Positions 12,350 through 24,775 of a DNA stretch of 64,000 bases are shown in pieces (positions within the stretch are counted from its first letter, which is position 1; each line of letters starts with the position of its first letter). The stretch is taken from contig JXTB01000193.1 in assembly GCA_002914805.1 (NCBI GenBank), positions 236,505 to 300,504 of the forward strand, given 5' to 3'. The notes beneath the pieces are model-generated. The model was not told the DNA's origin, made no database searches, and was given only the letters and a program-made list of their open reading frames with translations. Source of the DNA: Parasponia andersonii (Eukaryota; Streptophyta; Magnoliopsida; Rosales; Cannabaceae). Position numbers and translations under genes: made by a program.

Positions 12350-14010
12350 TAATAAATACACATTATTTAATGATCTTCCTCTTCCTACCGTTTTACCATA
12401 AAAACATTCCTCATGGATCGGTGCCTATACATATATAGGCATTTTTTTGTACAAATGTATATTTGTTTGTTTTTTGTTTTTGAAATTTGTTTAAAAAAAA
12501 AATTAAAGTATTAAAAAAATTCTTATTAACTATTTTTTTAAAAAAATATTGGTAACATTTTTAAAACTAAAATCAAAGTTACCAAGCAAACTTCTAAAAA
12601 AAATCAAGGTTACCAAGCAAATTTCTAAAAAAAATTTCCAACATTCTGTTTTTTAAAAAAAAAAAAAAAGGAAAAACTTAAGTGAATCCAAGCAAACATT
12701 AAATTTTTATCATCAAGATCGTTGATTTTGGAAGTAGTTGATTAGACAATGAACGGAATATTAATTAGTCCTTATTATTGGTTGGGGTTTGGCTTTTTTT
12801 TAAAAAAAATAAAAAAATTATTTCTATCTGTTTTGGTATCTTTATTCTTTTTCTTTTTTCAAAATATATTAAGAATCACGTGTAATTTGGTTAATTGAAA
12901 ACTAGCTACGTTGAATGAAGATTTTTTTTTTTCCCCTAATTGTAAGGTATCCACAGTATTTCTTTTAGATTTAGTTATATACTATATAGTTTAATCAGTC
13001 TTTACTCTCTCTTTGTTATTATATCAAGTTTTAATTTTTGGGTATTAATTTTCAATTTTAAACTATATTCATAGTAATTATATAATTTGTTTGTGAAACT
13101 ATGAACACTAGGAATATAAGGTGAGAAGAAAAAGTTCACTTCACATAAAAAATATAGCACCGAAACTTTTGTCAAGAAAAAAAAAAAACAAAATGAGATA
13201 TTGCATAGGATCATGGTTTTATAACTTTTGTCGGAATATGTTTTCCCATAAAACAGTATGTCTGGCGTATCGTGCAAGTCACGTGCCTTCAACGTTACAA
13301 AATATGTTCGTGCCTTTGCAAAATTACATTCAATATTTGTTGTAATTAGAGCTAGCTATATTTTTATTCTCTTCTCTTTCAATCCCAATGCCTTTTGGAA
13401 ATTATTGAAAATTTTTTCTTTCTGTTTTTATTTTTCGTTTTTTTTTACTGCAGAGTAAATCCCAAGACATGAACATCTATTCCGCCAAAATAAATAAAGC
13501 AATACAATAATTACAATGAGATACCAGTTTCGAATTGATACATTATATAGTACTGTATTATTGATACTCGTAATATTATTCAAATAAATATATATAAACT
13601 TTCAAGAGTTATAATTAGAATACTTTCTTTTTTTAATAAATAAATGTTCTTCAAGAATGCATATTTTATGTTCCCAAAATCATCGAGTGTTAAGTGAGAA
13701 TATTGGTCTCAATTTCTTAAAAAGTTCGAGCTCATTATCAAGTAAATTTCATGTTACCTTTATTTTTCTTTGCCACTTACTCCATTATGAAGGTTTAGTG
13801 TGACATTATTTTCCGTTTTGTTTTCATGAAGAACAATGATAGATACATGGTAAAGGAGCCTTATACATATAGAAAACAGACAAAATATCATTCTCCACAA
13901 GTAGAATTAAACAATATTTATATATATATATGCTTTAGCTTTTCACAAGGTGGCGGGTTAAAGCAAGCTCATCCTGGATTTTTTCCGAAAAATCCCTTAA
14001 CATGGTATAT
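12350..14010. other. AT-rich intergenic DNA
   Basis: Long homopurine and homopyrimidine tracts and short open frames without conserved motifs. No exon pattern, RNA gene or terminal repeats were recognised. Confidence 0.5.
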
Positions 14011-14017
14011 ATAAATG

Positions 14018-14173
14018 GGCACCAATTTATTAAGTATTTTTTTTTTTTACCTACATGCACGTCTTTTCATGCACTTCATTATAGACATTAGATCACTATT
14101 AGATGGTGATCCAGCGGCTAAAAAAAATACCTACCCATAAGTTAAGAAAAAAATACCTATTGGATTGGCAACC
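14018..14173. mobile_element. MITE-like TIR element, copy A
   Basis: The element starts GGGCACCAATTTATTAAG and ends ACCTATTGGATTGGCAACC. It shares with copy B the interior phrases CGTCTTTTCATGCACTT, GTGATCCA, and ATACMTACCCATAAGTTAA. The end reversed gives GGTTGCCAATCCAATAGG, which matches the start of copy B (GGCACCAGTCCAATAGG) at most positions. It is non-coding and 156 bases long, shorter than copy B because of an internal deletion. Confidence 0.55.
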
Positions 14174-14185
14174 ATATATATATAT

Positions 14186-14207
14186 NNNNNNNNNNNNNNN
14201 NNNNNNN
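14186..14207. other. 22-base run of N (assembly gap)
   Basis: The gap is flanked on both sides by ATATAT, between two related TIR elements. Its true length is unknown; a collapsed AT microsatellite is the likely cause. Confidence 0.98.
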
Positions 14208-14247
14208 ATATATATTTATGTAGAGGTAAGGTTTATATAGAGGTAAG

Positions 14248-14473
14248 GGCACCAGTCCAATAGGTTTTTTTTTTTTTTTACTATGTATAGGTATTAATTT
14301 GGCCAATGAAAATTTAGCATGCACATTTTTTTATTGTAAAAAGTAAGAAAGAGAAAGAGCATTAATGATGTACGTCTTTTCATGCACTTTATTATAATAA
14401 TAGTGATCCAATGACTAAAAAAAAATACATACCCATAAGTTAAAAATAAAAATTACCTATTAGATTGACAACC
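14248..14473. mobile_element. MITE-like TIR element, copy B
   Basis: The ends are GGCACCAGTCCAATAGG and, reversed, GGTTGTCAATCTAATAGG, forming an imperfect terminal inverted repeat. The interior is AT-rich, non-coding and shares several phrases with copy A. A short duplicated phrase AGAGGTAAGG/AGAGGTAAGGG precedes the left end. A superfamily cannot be assigned because no clear target duplication is visible. Confidence 0.55.
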
Positions 14474-14570
14474 TAGAGATAATCATCAGTTTGGGTTGAT
14501 GAAAATTTTTTTTATATTAAAAAATATTAATAATATAAATTTGTTCATATACTTTATCGTAATCGTTAAA

Positions 14571-14650
14571 CAATGATCACGTAATTAAAAAAAATATATC
14601 TATATAATAACAATGATCACGTGATTAAAAAAAATATATCTATATAATAA
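14571..14650. repeat. Two-copy 40-base tandem repeat
   Basis: The unit CAATGATCACGTRATTAAAA followed by AAAATATATCTATATAATAA occurs twice back to back. The copies differ at a single base. Confidence 0.85.
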
Positions 14651-14659
14651 CCAGGTCGG

Positions 14660-15614
14660 AGGACAAAATGTGGTGGGGTCTACCCAAAAGTGGTTGGGGT
14701 ACACCTTTTTTATTCCATCGGTCAGCTATTCGTTAAACATTCGCAACACTCCAAATGCCCTACTTTTTATATGAGTTAATACACGTTTGGACTTTGGACC
14801 AACGGTATCTTAGCAGCTGCTTTAAAGATACCTATATATAATTTGGTTAAAGTTAAAGGATATTTCATAAGTTGCCATTCATAATTCGGTAATGCCTAGA
14901 AGAGTCATATGGTTTGTCTAGTTTTTTTAATATATTTTTTTAACTCTTTGTTTATAGTGCTCTTTATATTGAAAACTAAAACCAAGGAAATACAAATTTA
15001 AGAAACTAATTAAACTTACACCATGGAACAAAGAAGGATAATCAAAATTGTGGTGTGTTCATAGTGAGTAAATATTTTGCAACTCTTTTTTGAGTAGTTA
15101 TGCTAATAAAAATTGTGATTCAGATTATATTGATCATACTTTCCCCCCTTTTTGGGCTAGTATAACGACAAGTCGTCTCACATCACCAAACTGAATGATG
15201 CATGTTTCTAGCCACCACAAAGGAAAGAGGTGTACGTCAACTAGTGTAGGTCTATTGTATTCGAAGGCTTTTTCTTTTTCTCTTCTTTACCATTCTTCTT
15301 CGGCAAATTTGGCCCTTTCTGTTTCAACTCTCTCTCTTTTTCAAGTTACACGTGTCAAGAAACAAATCAAACATCTGGAAATAGTGGATGGATGATAAAA
15401 CTGTGTCAAATACGTACCTGGTCATAAATTGATCACTCGACAACCAAAAAAGCATAAAGGAAAAAAAATCTTTCTATCCTATATATTATTCCGTCACAAA
15501 TGTATTCATTTCATTATTTTGCTTCTTTTGGTGACCGGGTTTCCTTTGTTTTATTGTTTGTCGCTTCCTCGTCAGCGAGGGAATTCTCTTTCAGCTACAA
15601 GAGAAAAAATGTTA
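14660..15614. other. Intergenic DNA upstream of the Gypsy element
   Basis: Mixed AT-rich DNA. Open frames near 15195-15395 and 15429-15656 have no recognisable motif and no splice-site framework; the second runs into the LTR. I see no gene. Confidence 0.45.
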
Positions 15615-15619
15615 TTTAG

Positions 15620-16243
15620 TGTTGTGCGGTCTAAAATCCTATGTCAGGTCACATGAGTAAGATTAAGTGCAATCTCATCCGAAAGAGTTGCATGCGACCT
15701 TCACCGCATAAATTACATGCGACCTCATCCGAATAAGTTATGTGCAATCAGAATGAAAAGGAGATTAGTCTACGCTTCGTCAAAACGCTTCGTCAAACGG
15801 GTAACCTACAAGGAAAGGGAAACAAAAGTTTCTCTTTCAAGATCAACCAGTTACCAAATTTAAGTGATTACCCAATTATATTGTTACTCAAATTGTATTA
15901 CCTGATTGTATAGTTACTCATTCTTACAATTAGGAATATTGAGTTACCCTCATCTATATAAAGGGAGTTCAATGCTTCGGTGGGAGAGAACTTTTTCTGA
16001 TCTGGAAAGACTGAGAAATTCTTAAGAGTGTTCTCTTCTTCTTTCTGGACAACACATTGTAGTTTTGAGTTCTTATAATTCTCCAGAAAATAGTGAAAAA
16101 TAGTGGACGTAAGCTCATCTTTTTCGGGGTTGAACCACTATAAAATCTTTGCCTCTTTATTTGCTTTGATTATTAACCTTTTTCACACAAGCCACATCTC
16201 ATAATTTTTTCTAAATTTATTATTGACAAAACCTCCGTCAATA
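15620..16243 (+). repeat. 5' LTR of the Tat-lineage Gypsy element
   Basis: It starts TGTTGTGCGGTCTAAAATCC and ends CCTCCGTCAATA. A TATA-like CTATATAAAG lies near 15954. The GGACGTAAGCTCATC and AACCACTATAAAATC phrases are typical of plant LTR ends. A 12-base phrase around CGCTTCGTCAAA near 15773-15796 is doubled relative to the 3' LTR. Confidence 0.92.
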
Positions 16244-16244
16244 A

Positions 16245-16262
16245 TTGGCGCTAGAAGGAGGG
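16245..16262 (+). other. Primer-binding-site-like stretch
   Basis: TTGGCGCTAGAAGGAGGG lies one base after the LTR end, the place where the tRNA primer pairs. The TTGGCGC start is common in Tat-lineage and related plant Gypsy elements. Which tRNA is used was not determined. Confidence 0.55.
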
Positions 16263-16302
16263 CCATTCCGGCAAAAACAGTTTCTCAAATTTCGCTTTTT
16301 TA

Positions 16303-18060
16303 ATGGCAAACACTAGAAATACTACCAGAGTCACCGGAATTAGCCAAAACCAACTCCAAAGTACTGCTGCTGTACAGGCAGACCCTGCCCAGGATCAGCC
16401 TACCATGACTGCATCAGAAAACCTATCACATTGAGGAGACATTAGTGAACCTTCAGCAAATCATTAACCGGATCAATGACTCCCTACGACGACTTGTTGA
16501 AGGGCAGATGGTAACCCCACCACAGCACGAACGTCCCAGAGAACGTCCTGCTCAACTACCTGAGAAATAAATACAGATCGTAGAGTCAAGGAAACGAGAC
16601 CAGCCAAGAATCCAGCAAGAGCGTCATGAAGATCACATCTCCAAAGGAAAAGGCAAAGTCGCAAACTTGCCTCTAGAATTTGGTACAGAGAGTTCAAGTA
16701 CTAACCATAATCGTGGACAACCTTCTCGCAAATCCACTGGTAATCAAGATCGCTTAAACAGCGAACAAAAACGACAATCAAGAAGCGTTTTCGAAAGGAT
16801 CAGCAAAGAGTCGAGACAAGATCCTACAGACCTGGAGCGGCGACGTAGTCATGAACGATCCGTATCGCATCATAACGACCAAAGCCGATCTCGTCACACT
16901 ATTTCGCTAGATTCCTCTCACAGATCGCAGAAGACTCTATCTGACCAACCCGCCATACATCGAGATAATGATCAAAGGCCGCCCTTGCCGCCTGCCGCCA
17001 GCAAGAGATAATGCTCTCCCTCCGAACGTCGATGTCCACAATTTAAGGATCGCATTAGACGCACTTGCTGGTTAGGACGATGAGCTCGCTGATGGGTATC
17101 ATCAATCGCCATTCAGTGAGAAAGTTCGAGCTACTGCCCTACCTACTAGATTTAGACTTCCCACCATAAATACTTTTGATGGGAAAACTGATCCACAGGA
17201 CCATATGGATCACTTCAGCGACTTGATGGAACTCCATCGTATCAATGATTATGCACATTGTACATGTTTTGCTGTAACTCTCATAGGAGCAGTAAAGAAG
17301 TGGTTCCGAGGACTCAAATCTGGCCCAATCTCATTCTGGAAATAACTTCAGACGGCGTTCTTGAGACAGTTCTAAGCTGCAAAGAATTTCACTGTTCCAC
17401 TTGTTAGCTTGTCTGTAATTCGACAAGGTCCAGAGGAAACTCTACGATCTTATCTCAATCGATTCACCTCAGAGTTAGCAAAGGTCAACAACCCACCTGA
17501 AGGAGGATTTTAACTCTCATGATGGCTGGGTTGCAACAAGAAACTAAACTCTTGGAGGAATTACTTGAGCGAGAATGTAGAACTCTAGAAGACTTCTACC
17601 GAAGGATTGGCCGGCATCTGAGGGTAGAATCTTCGTGCGAGAATCTTCAAAAGATAAAGAAAGAAGGAAGGAAAGATGCTACTAAAGATGCGATCATAAC
17701 CAACAATAACGGTAATAAGAAAAATAAAATGAGTAATGAATAGTTGACGGAGATTCAGCATAGACCTAAAAAGCAGGAGGTTTCAAGAGCTCCCATGTGG
17801 TTCAACAATCACACAGAGTTAAATACGCACATAGATCATATCTATGCGGTCACAAACCAGCAGGAGCGATACCATCAACCNGAACCAATGAAACGGGACA
17901 GGGCAAAGCACGACCCCAACAAGTTCTGCCGATATCACAATGATATTGGACATGATCCCAATAATTTTTATGCCTTGAAGGATGAAATTGAAAGATTGAT
18001 TAAAAATGGGCGACTATGGCAGTACACCAGGCAGAATAATGAAAGGCGAGAAGAAAACTA
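16303..18060 (+). pseudogene. gag remnant of the Gypsy element
   Basis: The region opens ATGGCAAACACTAG. It carries an arginine-rich linker (16667-17011), a capsid part around 17150-17500 with the phrases FDGKTDPQDHM and WFRGLKSG, and a late knuckle-like stretch FCRYHNDIGHDPNNF near 17920. In related plant elements this last motif reads CxFHxxxGHxTxxC and precedes an EIExLI segment, seen here as DEIERLI. One undetermined base is at 17881. The gene is a broken fossil. Confidence 0.8.
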
Positions 18061-18292
18061 ACAGCGACCTCCAGAAATTCAACGCGAAATCCGAACTATC
18101 TTTGGAGGACCACATGTTGGCGGAGATTCGAAAATGGGTCAAGACAGGTATGCACGAGAAGCTCGACAACAGCCATTGACTAACGTCATGCATCTTGAGC
18201 AGTAACCACGCAAGCTTCAACGAGTACCGGACATAGACATTACCTTCACTGAACAGGACGCAAGGGAAGTCCATTATCCGCATAATGATGCA

Positions 18293-18964
18293 TTGGTCAT
18301 AAAAATTAATTGTGGAAGCACACAGTTGTGGCGAGTATTGGTTGATAACGGGAGTGCTGTTAACATCCTGTACTACGACGCCTTTAAGAAGATGGGGTTA
18401 AATGAGAGCGACTTGAAGCCTACCGTTACTCCGCTCTATGGTTTCACTAGTGACAGCCTGATGCCTATGGGCATGATTGAATTAATGGTCAATGTTGGAA
18501 CCTATCCTAGGGTTTCAACAATAATGACCCAATTTTTGGTGGTAAATTGCCCCTCCGCATTCAATGTTGTGCTGGGAAGACCGACACTGAGAGAACTTCG
18601 AGCCGTCACTTCAATCTACCATCTCACTATGAAATTCCCGACCCAACACGGGGTAGGCGAGGTGCGAGGAAACCAATATGATACGCGGACTTGTTATAAC
18701 AACTCATTAAAACTCGCAGCAAAGGATGCGACACCTCGCACAATGATGGTCCAGCTACCAGAAGAAGCATCAGTCGAAGCATCGAGTAAAGCATCAGTTG
18801 TACTGTCAGTTAAAGCATCAATCGACACGACCAGCGAAGACTTCGATCCACGAGAAATAGATGAAGAGGTCAGAACTGGACCCATTGAAGATCTGGAGGA
18901 TTTATCATTCGACATGTCTTCCAAAACTTTAAAGATTAGAATGAAGATTCAAGAGCCTGTGTGA
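18293..18964 (+). pseudogene. Aspartic protease region of the Gypsy element
   Basis: A 223-codon open stretch carries LVDNGSAVNILYYDAF, the plant Gypsy version of the retropepsin active site (family DxGSxxxIL), and later FNVVLGRPTLRELRAV, the usual ILGRP-type motif at the end of the domain. A low-complexity acidic linker follows before reverse transcriptase. Confidence 0.85.
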
Positions 18965-19099
18965 GCTTTGTTTTTCTGAAATCTAACTTGGATGTCTTCG
19001 CATGGCGACATTCAGACATGGTAAGGATCAATTCGAAGATCATATGCCACCGTCTTAACATAGACCCGACAAAGAAGCCTGTACAGTAGAAAAGAAGAG

Positions 19100-20360
19100 C
19101 TATGAATCCAGAGCGCTATGTTGCATTAAAAGAGGAGGTAGAGAAACTGCTCAAAATTGGATTTATAAGGGAATCTTTTTACCCTAACTGGCTTGCAAAC
19201 CCGGTTTTGGTGAGAAAACCTAATGGGAAGTGGAGAACGTGTATCGATTTCACTGATCTCAACAAAGCATGCCCGAAGGACAGCTTCCCTCTTCCGAGGA
19301 TCGACCAGTTTGTAGATGCGACATCGGAGCATGAACTCTTAAGTTTCATGGACGCGTATTCTAAAATATAATCAAATCCCCATGTACGAGCTAGATGAGG
19401 AGCATACCTCGTTCATCACTGATCAAGGATTATACTACTACAAAAAGATGCCCTTCGGACTTATCAACACAGGAGCGACCTATCATCGTCTTGTCAATAT
19501 AATGTTTGCAAAACAAATTGGCAAGACAATAGAGGTATATGTCGACGACATGTTGGTGAAGTCGGAGAAAGCCAAAGATCACATCAAGCACCTTGATGAG
19601 ATGTTCAAAATTCTCTGGAAATATCAAATGAAGCTGAATCCCCAGAAGTGTGCGTTTGGGGTAGGATCTGGAAAATTTATGGGTTTTATGGTCAATCAGC
19701 GAGGTATTGAAGTGAACCCTCAGAAGACACAAGCGTTGATTGATATGCAATCTCCTCGTAAATCCAAGGATGTATAGAGCCTAGCAGGAAGAATAGCTGC
19801 ACTGAGTCAGTTTGTATCCAGGTCAACTGATAAATACCAACCATTCTTTGAAGTATTGAAAGGATCAAAGAGGTTCGAATGGACGAAAGAATGCGAGCAG
19901 GCGTTCTAAGAGTTGAAAAAGCGCTTGGGTTCTCCTCCACTCTTGTCGAAGCCAAACCCAGGAGAGGAATTATGCTTATATCTCGCTGTTTCCAAATATG
20001 CGATGAGTGCTGCATTAATTCGCGAGGAGAAAAATATACAGCGGCCTGTCTATTATGTAAGTAAAAGATTACTTGATGCCAAAACTAGGTATCCAGAGAT
20101 GGAAAAATTGGCGCTAGCACTCGTCATCACATCAAGAAAGTTTCGACCTTACTTTCATACTCACTCCATCAGGGTTTTCACGAATTTTCTATTGAAACAT
20201 GTTCTACAGAAACCTGAGGCATCATGACGGCTGCTTAAGTGGACTGTTGAATTGAGTCAATTTGACATCAATTTTCAACCTCGCACTGCCATAAAGGGTC
20301 AGGCCCTCGCAGATTTTATTGCAGAATTTACATATGATGTCGATCTTCCCACAGGAGTAC
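19100..20360 (+). pseudogene. Reverse transcriptase and first RNase H of the Gypsy element
   Basis: Reverse transcriptase motifs appear in order: KWRTCIDFTDLNKACPKDSF, then MPFGLINTGATY, then the catalytic YVDDMLVKS. A connection and RNase H segment follows with PVYYVSKRLLDAKTRYPEMEK and QALADFIAEF. The motif set is that of plant Ty3/Gypsy elements outside the chromoviruses. The gene is broken. Confidence 0.9.
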
Positions 20361-20389
20361 TCGAAAAACCCACTTCAGATACATCGAGG

Positions 20390-20690
20390 TTGTGGAAACT
20401 TTATATTGATGGGTCATCGAATGAAAATAGAGCAGGTGCAGGCCTAGTTTTAATCAGTCCTGCAGGGCATAACATTCATTGTGCGCTTAGCTTCAAATTC
20501 CCAGCATCGAATAATGAGGTTGAATATGAAGCACTGATAGCTGGGCTAAAGCTCGCACAAGAAATGAAGGTCGAAATGATTGAGGTATACAGTGATTCCC
20601 AGCTGGCCGTTTGTCAAGTGAACGGCGAGTATCAAGCAAGAGGAGAGAGAATGATGGCCTATTTGCAGGAGGTACAATGATTGTTCTTAA
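20390..20690 (+). pseudogene. Second (archaeal-type) RNase H of the Gypsy element
   Basis: The stretch reads LYIDGSSNENRAGAGLVLIS, then NNEVEYEALIAGLKLA, then YSDSQLAVCQVNGEYQA, with the D, E and D residues of an RNase H fold. A second RNase H between the first one and integrase is characteristic of the plant Tat lineage. Confidence 0.88.
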
Positions 20691-21029
20691 TATTCACTGC
20701 TTATAACATTCAGCTTCTTCCTCGCATTGAAAATACCCGGGCGAATGCACTTGCTAAGCTCGCTTCAATGAAAGATGCAGAGTTGTTGAAGGTTGTTCCT
20801 GTTGAACTTCTTGTATCGCCAAGCATCGAGGTTGAACCCCAAGTAACTATGCAAATTGAAGAAAAACTGTCATGGATAGATCCTATAATGCAATATATAC
20901 AAAATAGCGATCTTCCCGAGAGCAAAGATGATGCAAAGTGACTCCGTATGAAGGCAGCCCGCTATATCATCCATGATGAGAAGCTTTATCGAAGGAGTTT
21001 TAGCTCGCTATTATTATTATGTGTCAATG

Positions 21030-22090
21030 ATAAAAAAAACACGCTATATTATGAGGGAAATTCACGAAGGAATATGTGGAAATCATTCTGAGGGGCAAGC
21101 ACTTGCAAACAAGATTCTTTGACAAGGGTATTTTTGGCCGACTATGAAGAAGGATACATTGGATTTTGCTAGGAGGTGTAACAAATGTCAACGATTTGTG
21201 ACTATTCCTAGAAAACCACATGTTCCTTTAACTATAATAACTAGTCCATGGCCATTTCCTATTTGGGGAATTGATATTATCGGGATGCTTCTATTATCAC
21301 GAGGTGATTTGAAGTATGCGGTAGTCGCAGTCAATTATTTTACAAAATGGTCGGAAGCTGAGGCCTTGAGCACTATTTCCGCAAAGAAGATGATAGATTT
21401 TGTTTACAAATCTATAATCTACCGTTATGGTATATCGCATATTATAATTTCTGATAATGGGAAACAATTCGACTGTGATGAATTCCATGACTTTTGCAAC
21501 AACTTGGGCATCAAGAAGAGTTTCTCTGCTGTTGTTCATCTATAAGCCAATGGGCAGGTCGAAGCGATAAACAAAATACTTAAATAGAAGATAAAGACGA
21601 AGCTGGAGGAGCATAAAAGTGCTTGGCCAAAAGTACTTCCAGAAGTTTTATGGGCTTATCGCACCACTCAATGAACCACTACTGGAGAGAGTCCATTCTC
21701 TTTAGCTTATTGATATGAAGCAATGATCCCAGTTGAAATTAGTGCGGACTCTCTACAGCGATCTGTTTATGAGCAAAATTAGAATGATGTATTACTGAGA
21801 ATTGAACTCGATTTTTTAGAAGAAAGGCGTGAACAATCTCAACTTCGAATTATATCATATCAACAATGTACTGCTCGACATTATAACTCCAAAGTCAAAA
21901 GTAGACATTTTGAAGTTGGTGATCTTATCCTTCGAAGAGTTCTACCTAACAATAAAGAGCATGGTGCTGGTGTATTTGGATCTTCCTGGGAAGGACCTTA
22001 TGTTATTGATGACGTCATTCGACCTGGGATATATAACCTAGCTCGCATCGGCGGACAAAATATCAAACATGCTTGGAATGCAGAACAACT
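21030..22090 (+). pseudogene. Integrase of the Gypsy element
   Basis: An upstream HEGICGNH and a CNKCQRF pair fit the zinc-binding HHCC part. The core continues WPFPIWGIDIIG and then IISDNGKQFD, the two aspartates expected of the DDE catalytic domain. A C-terminal stretch with GVFGSSWEGPYVIDDV-like wording resembles the usual tail of Gypsy integrases. The gene is a broken fossil. Confidence 0.85.
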
Positions 22091-22292
22091 TCGTCGTTAT
22101 TATCAATGAATCTTCATGTTTATCTTCCATGTATTTTCAACGACTTACTGTATCTTCGTTATTTCGTCATTCGACGTCGTTCGTCAATAATATTTTTTCG
22201 GCTATTACTTCAACTTCGTTTGATTCATCTTTTTATAGTTTTATGACAGTTTTCAGACACCATAAAACTCGGGGTGCAGTGGGATCAGAATT

Positions 22293-23533
22293 TTATCTCC
22301 TACTTGTTTCCTAAGGGACTATGCAAAACGTCCATTTAGAGGAGACAGAGTTTTAGATCGTCGAAATATCTGAAATTCCTTAAAATCCCTCCTCGCTTCA
22401 TGCCTTAGCATGTCATATTACACAATTTCCCTCCTCGAACAATAGAGTAACTAAGCCAAACGTTCATTGTTCGATGTGATAAATTGCTATATCCTACTTT
22501 GTCATGGAACTTTTGAAAAATAGTTGAGTTTGCATCACTCGTATTTGTTGTTTTCTTAAGCGACCTAACCGATCTTAACACTTAAAACTCATTTTAAGTT
22601 AGTTGGATTCAAATCGCAAAAAGCATACCGATCAGTCACTTAGTGATTGACTACTTAGTTAAAATTACAGTGTTATGTTTTCATTATTTTGCAGGAATGT
22701 CTGACAAGAGAAAAAAAAATATTCATTAAAAAAATTTTGCACCCATACATAAGCAGAGAGAGGAAGGGGGACCAAGCCCGCATTGTTCTAGAAAATAATA
22801 AAAAAAATTTAAGTGTTTATTATGCGGAAGTGCTCGCACCGCCATCCCCAGTTTTGGCAGTATCCTCCCTCCAACTCTGGACAAGCTCGACCACATCCTC
22901 GCCAAGAATAGAGAAGTCAAAGTTCGGATGCTCGCAGAAGATGTTAAAAATAATGGTTGACGAGGTGATGTCACTAGCTTTATCTTCGAGCTCTTTGAAT
23001 TCAGTCGCCTTGAACTCTTCAATAGCTTTGTGAATGCCTCTGTTGTCACCTTCCTCATGCGATTCGGATGCTCGGAGATTATTTTCTTGAGTTCTTTGAC
23101 TTTCTCCTCGAGGTTCTCCTTCTTGAGCTTCTCCTTGGCCAGGCCTTCAAGCAGCTGCTGCCTCTCTAAGTCAAAGGCTTTTTTCTCCTCCTCCTGAGCT
23201 TTCTCCGAGTTCTCGAATGCTTGGATTATCTGTTCAACTTTTTCGACCTTTTCTAAACATTCGAGGACCGGGTCATGCATCAGGACAACAGCTGCCGCGG
23301 TCTGAATATAACCATTAATTCCAAGAAATAATACATTTGAGGAGAGAATAAAAAGGTACTTACATTTGCTAGCATCCTCATCGTAGAACCAAAGGCGACC
23401 TTGGCAGATCGTCGCTATATCCTCTCCCATCCCTCCTGGGAAGTGAAGCGATCAATGAAGGCTGCGCTCATACCAGCCTTCTCTGGTAATTGATTGAGGA
23501 GTGTGAAGAGCTCCTCATCCTTATCTACCAGGA
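22293..23533. repeat. Direct duplication, copy 1 (1241 bases)
   Basis: This stretch, from TTATCTCCTACTTG to the last ATCTACCAGGA, recurs from 23535. Every segment I compared by eye was identical, and the longest open frames on both strands translate identically. It spans the start of the long region after integrase and the coiled-coil part of the antisense gene. Confidence 0.93.
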
Positions 23534-23534
23534 N
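23534..23534. other. Single N at the junction of the duplication
   Basis: The only undetermined base in this neighbourhood lies exactly between the two copies of the 1241-base repeat. Confidence 0.97.
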
Positions 23535-24775
23535 TTATCTCCTACTTGTTTCCTAAGGGACTATGCAAAACGTCCATTTAGAGGAGACAGAGTTTTAGAT
23601 CGTCGAAATATCTGAAATTCCTTAAAATCCCTCCTCGCTTCATGCCTTAGCATGTCATATTACACAATTTCCCTCCTCGAACAATAGAGTAACTAAGCCA
23701 AACGTTCATTGTTCGATGTGATAAATTGCTATATCCTACTTTGTCATGGAACTTTTGAAAAATAGTTGAGTTTGCATCACTCGTATTTGTTGTTTTCTTA
23801 AGCGACCTAACCGATCTTAACACTTAAAACTCATTTTAAGTTAGTTGGATTCAAATCGCAAAAAGCATACCGATCAGTCACTTAGTGATTGACTACTTAG
23901 TTAAAATTACAGTGTTATGTTTTCATTATTTTGCAGGAATGTCTGACAAGAGAAAAAAAAATATTCATTAAAAAAATTTTGCACCCATACATAAGCAGAG
24001 AGAGGAAGGGGGACCAAGCCCGCATTGTTCTAGAAAATAATAAAAAAAATTTAAGTGTTTATTATGCGGAAGTGCTCGCACCGCCATCCCCAGTTTTGGC
24101 AGTATCCTCCCTCCAACTCTGGACAAGCTCGACCACATCCTCGCCAAGAATAGAGAAGTCAAAGTTCGGATGCTCGCAGAAGATGTTAAAAATAATGGTT
24201 GACGAGGTGATGTCACTAGCTTTATCTTCGAGCTCTTTGAATTCAGTCGCCTTGAACTCTTCAATAGCTTTGTGAATGCCTCTGTTGTCACCTTCCTCAT
24301 GCGATTCGGATGCTCGGAGATTATTTTCTTGAGTTCTTTGACTTTCTCCTCGAGGTTCTCCTTCTTGAGCTTCTCCTTGGCCAGGCCTTCAAGCAGCTGC
24401 TGCCTCTCTAAGTCAAAGGCTTTTTTCTCCTCCTCCTGAGCTTTCTCCGAGTTCTCGAATGCTTGGATTATCTGTTCAACTTTTTCGACCTTTTCTAAAC
24501 ATTCGAGGACCGGGTCATGCATCAGGACAACAGCTGCCGCGGTCTGAATATAACCATTAATTCCAAGAAATAATACATTTGAGGAGAGAATAAAAAGGTA
24601 CTTACATTTGCTAGCATCCTCATCGTAGAACCAAAGGCGACCTTGGCAGATCGTCGCTATATCCTCTCCCATCCCTCCTGGGAAGTGAAGCGATCAATGA
24701 AGGCTGCGCTCATACCAGCCTTCTCTGGTAATTGATTGAGGAGTGTGAAGAGCTCCTCATCCTTATCTACCAGGA
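23535..24775. repeat. Direct duplication, copy 2 (1241 bases)
   Basis: It matches 22293-23533 at a constant offset of 1242. After its end the element continues with TCGGTTCCGAAGAGG, whereas copy 1 ends at the single N. This is what a contig overlap joined without collapsing would look like. Confidence 0.93.

Noticed and set aside
15195-15656. Two + strand open frames before the Gypsy element
   Set aside because: No motif, no splice partners, and the second crosses the LTR boundary.
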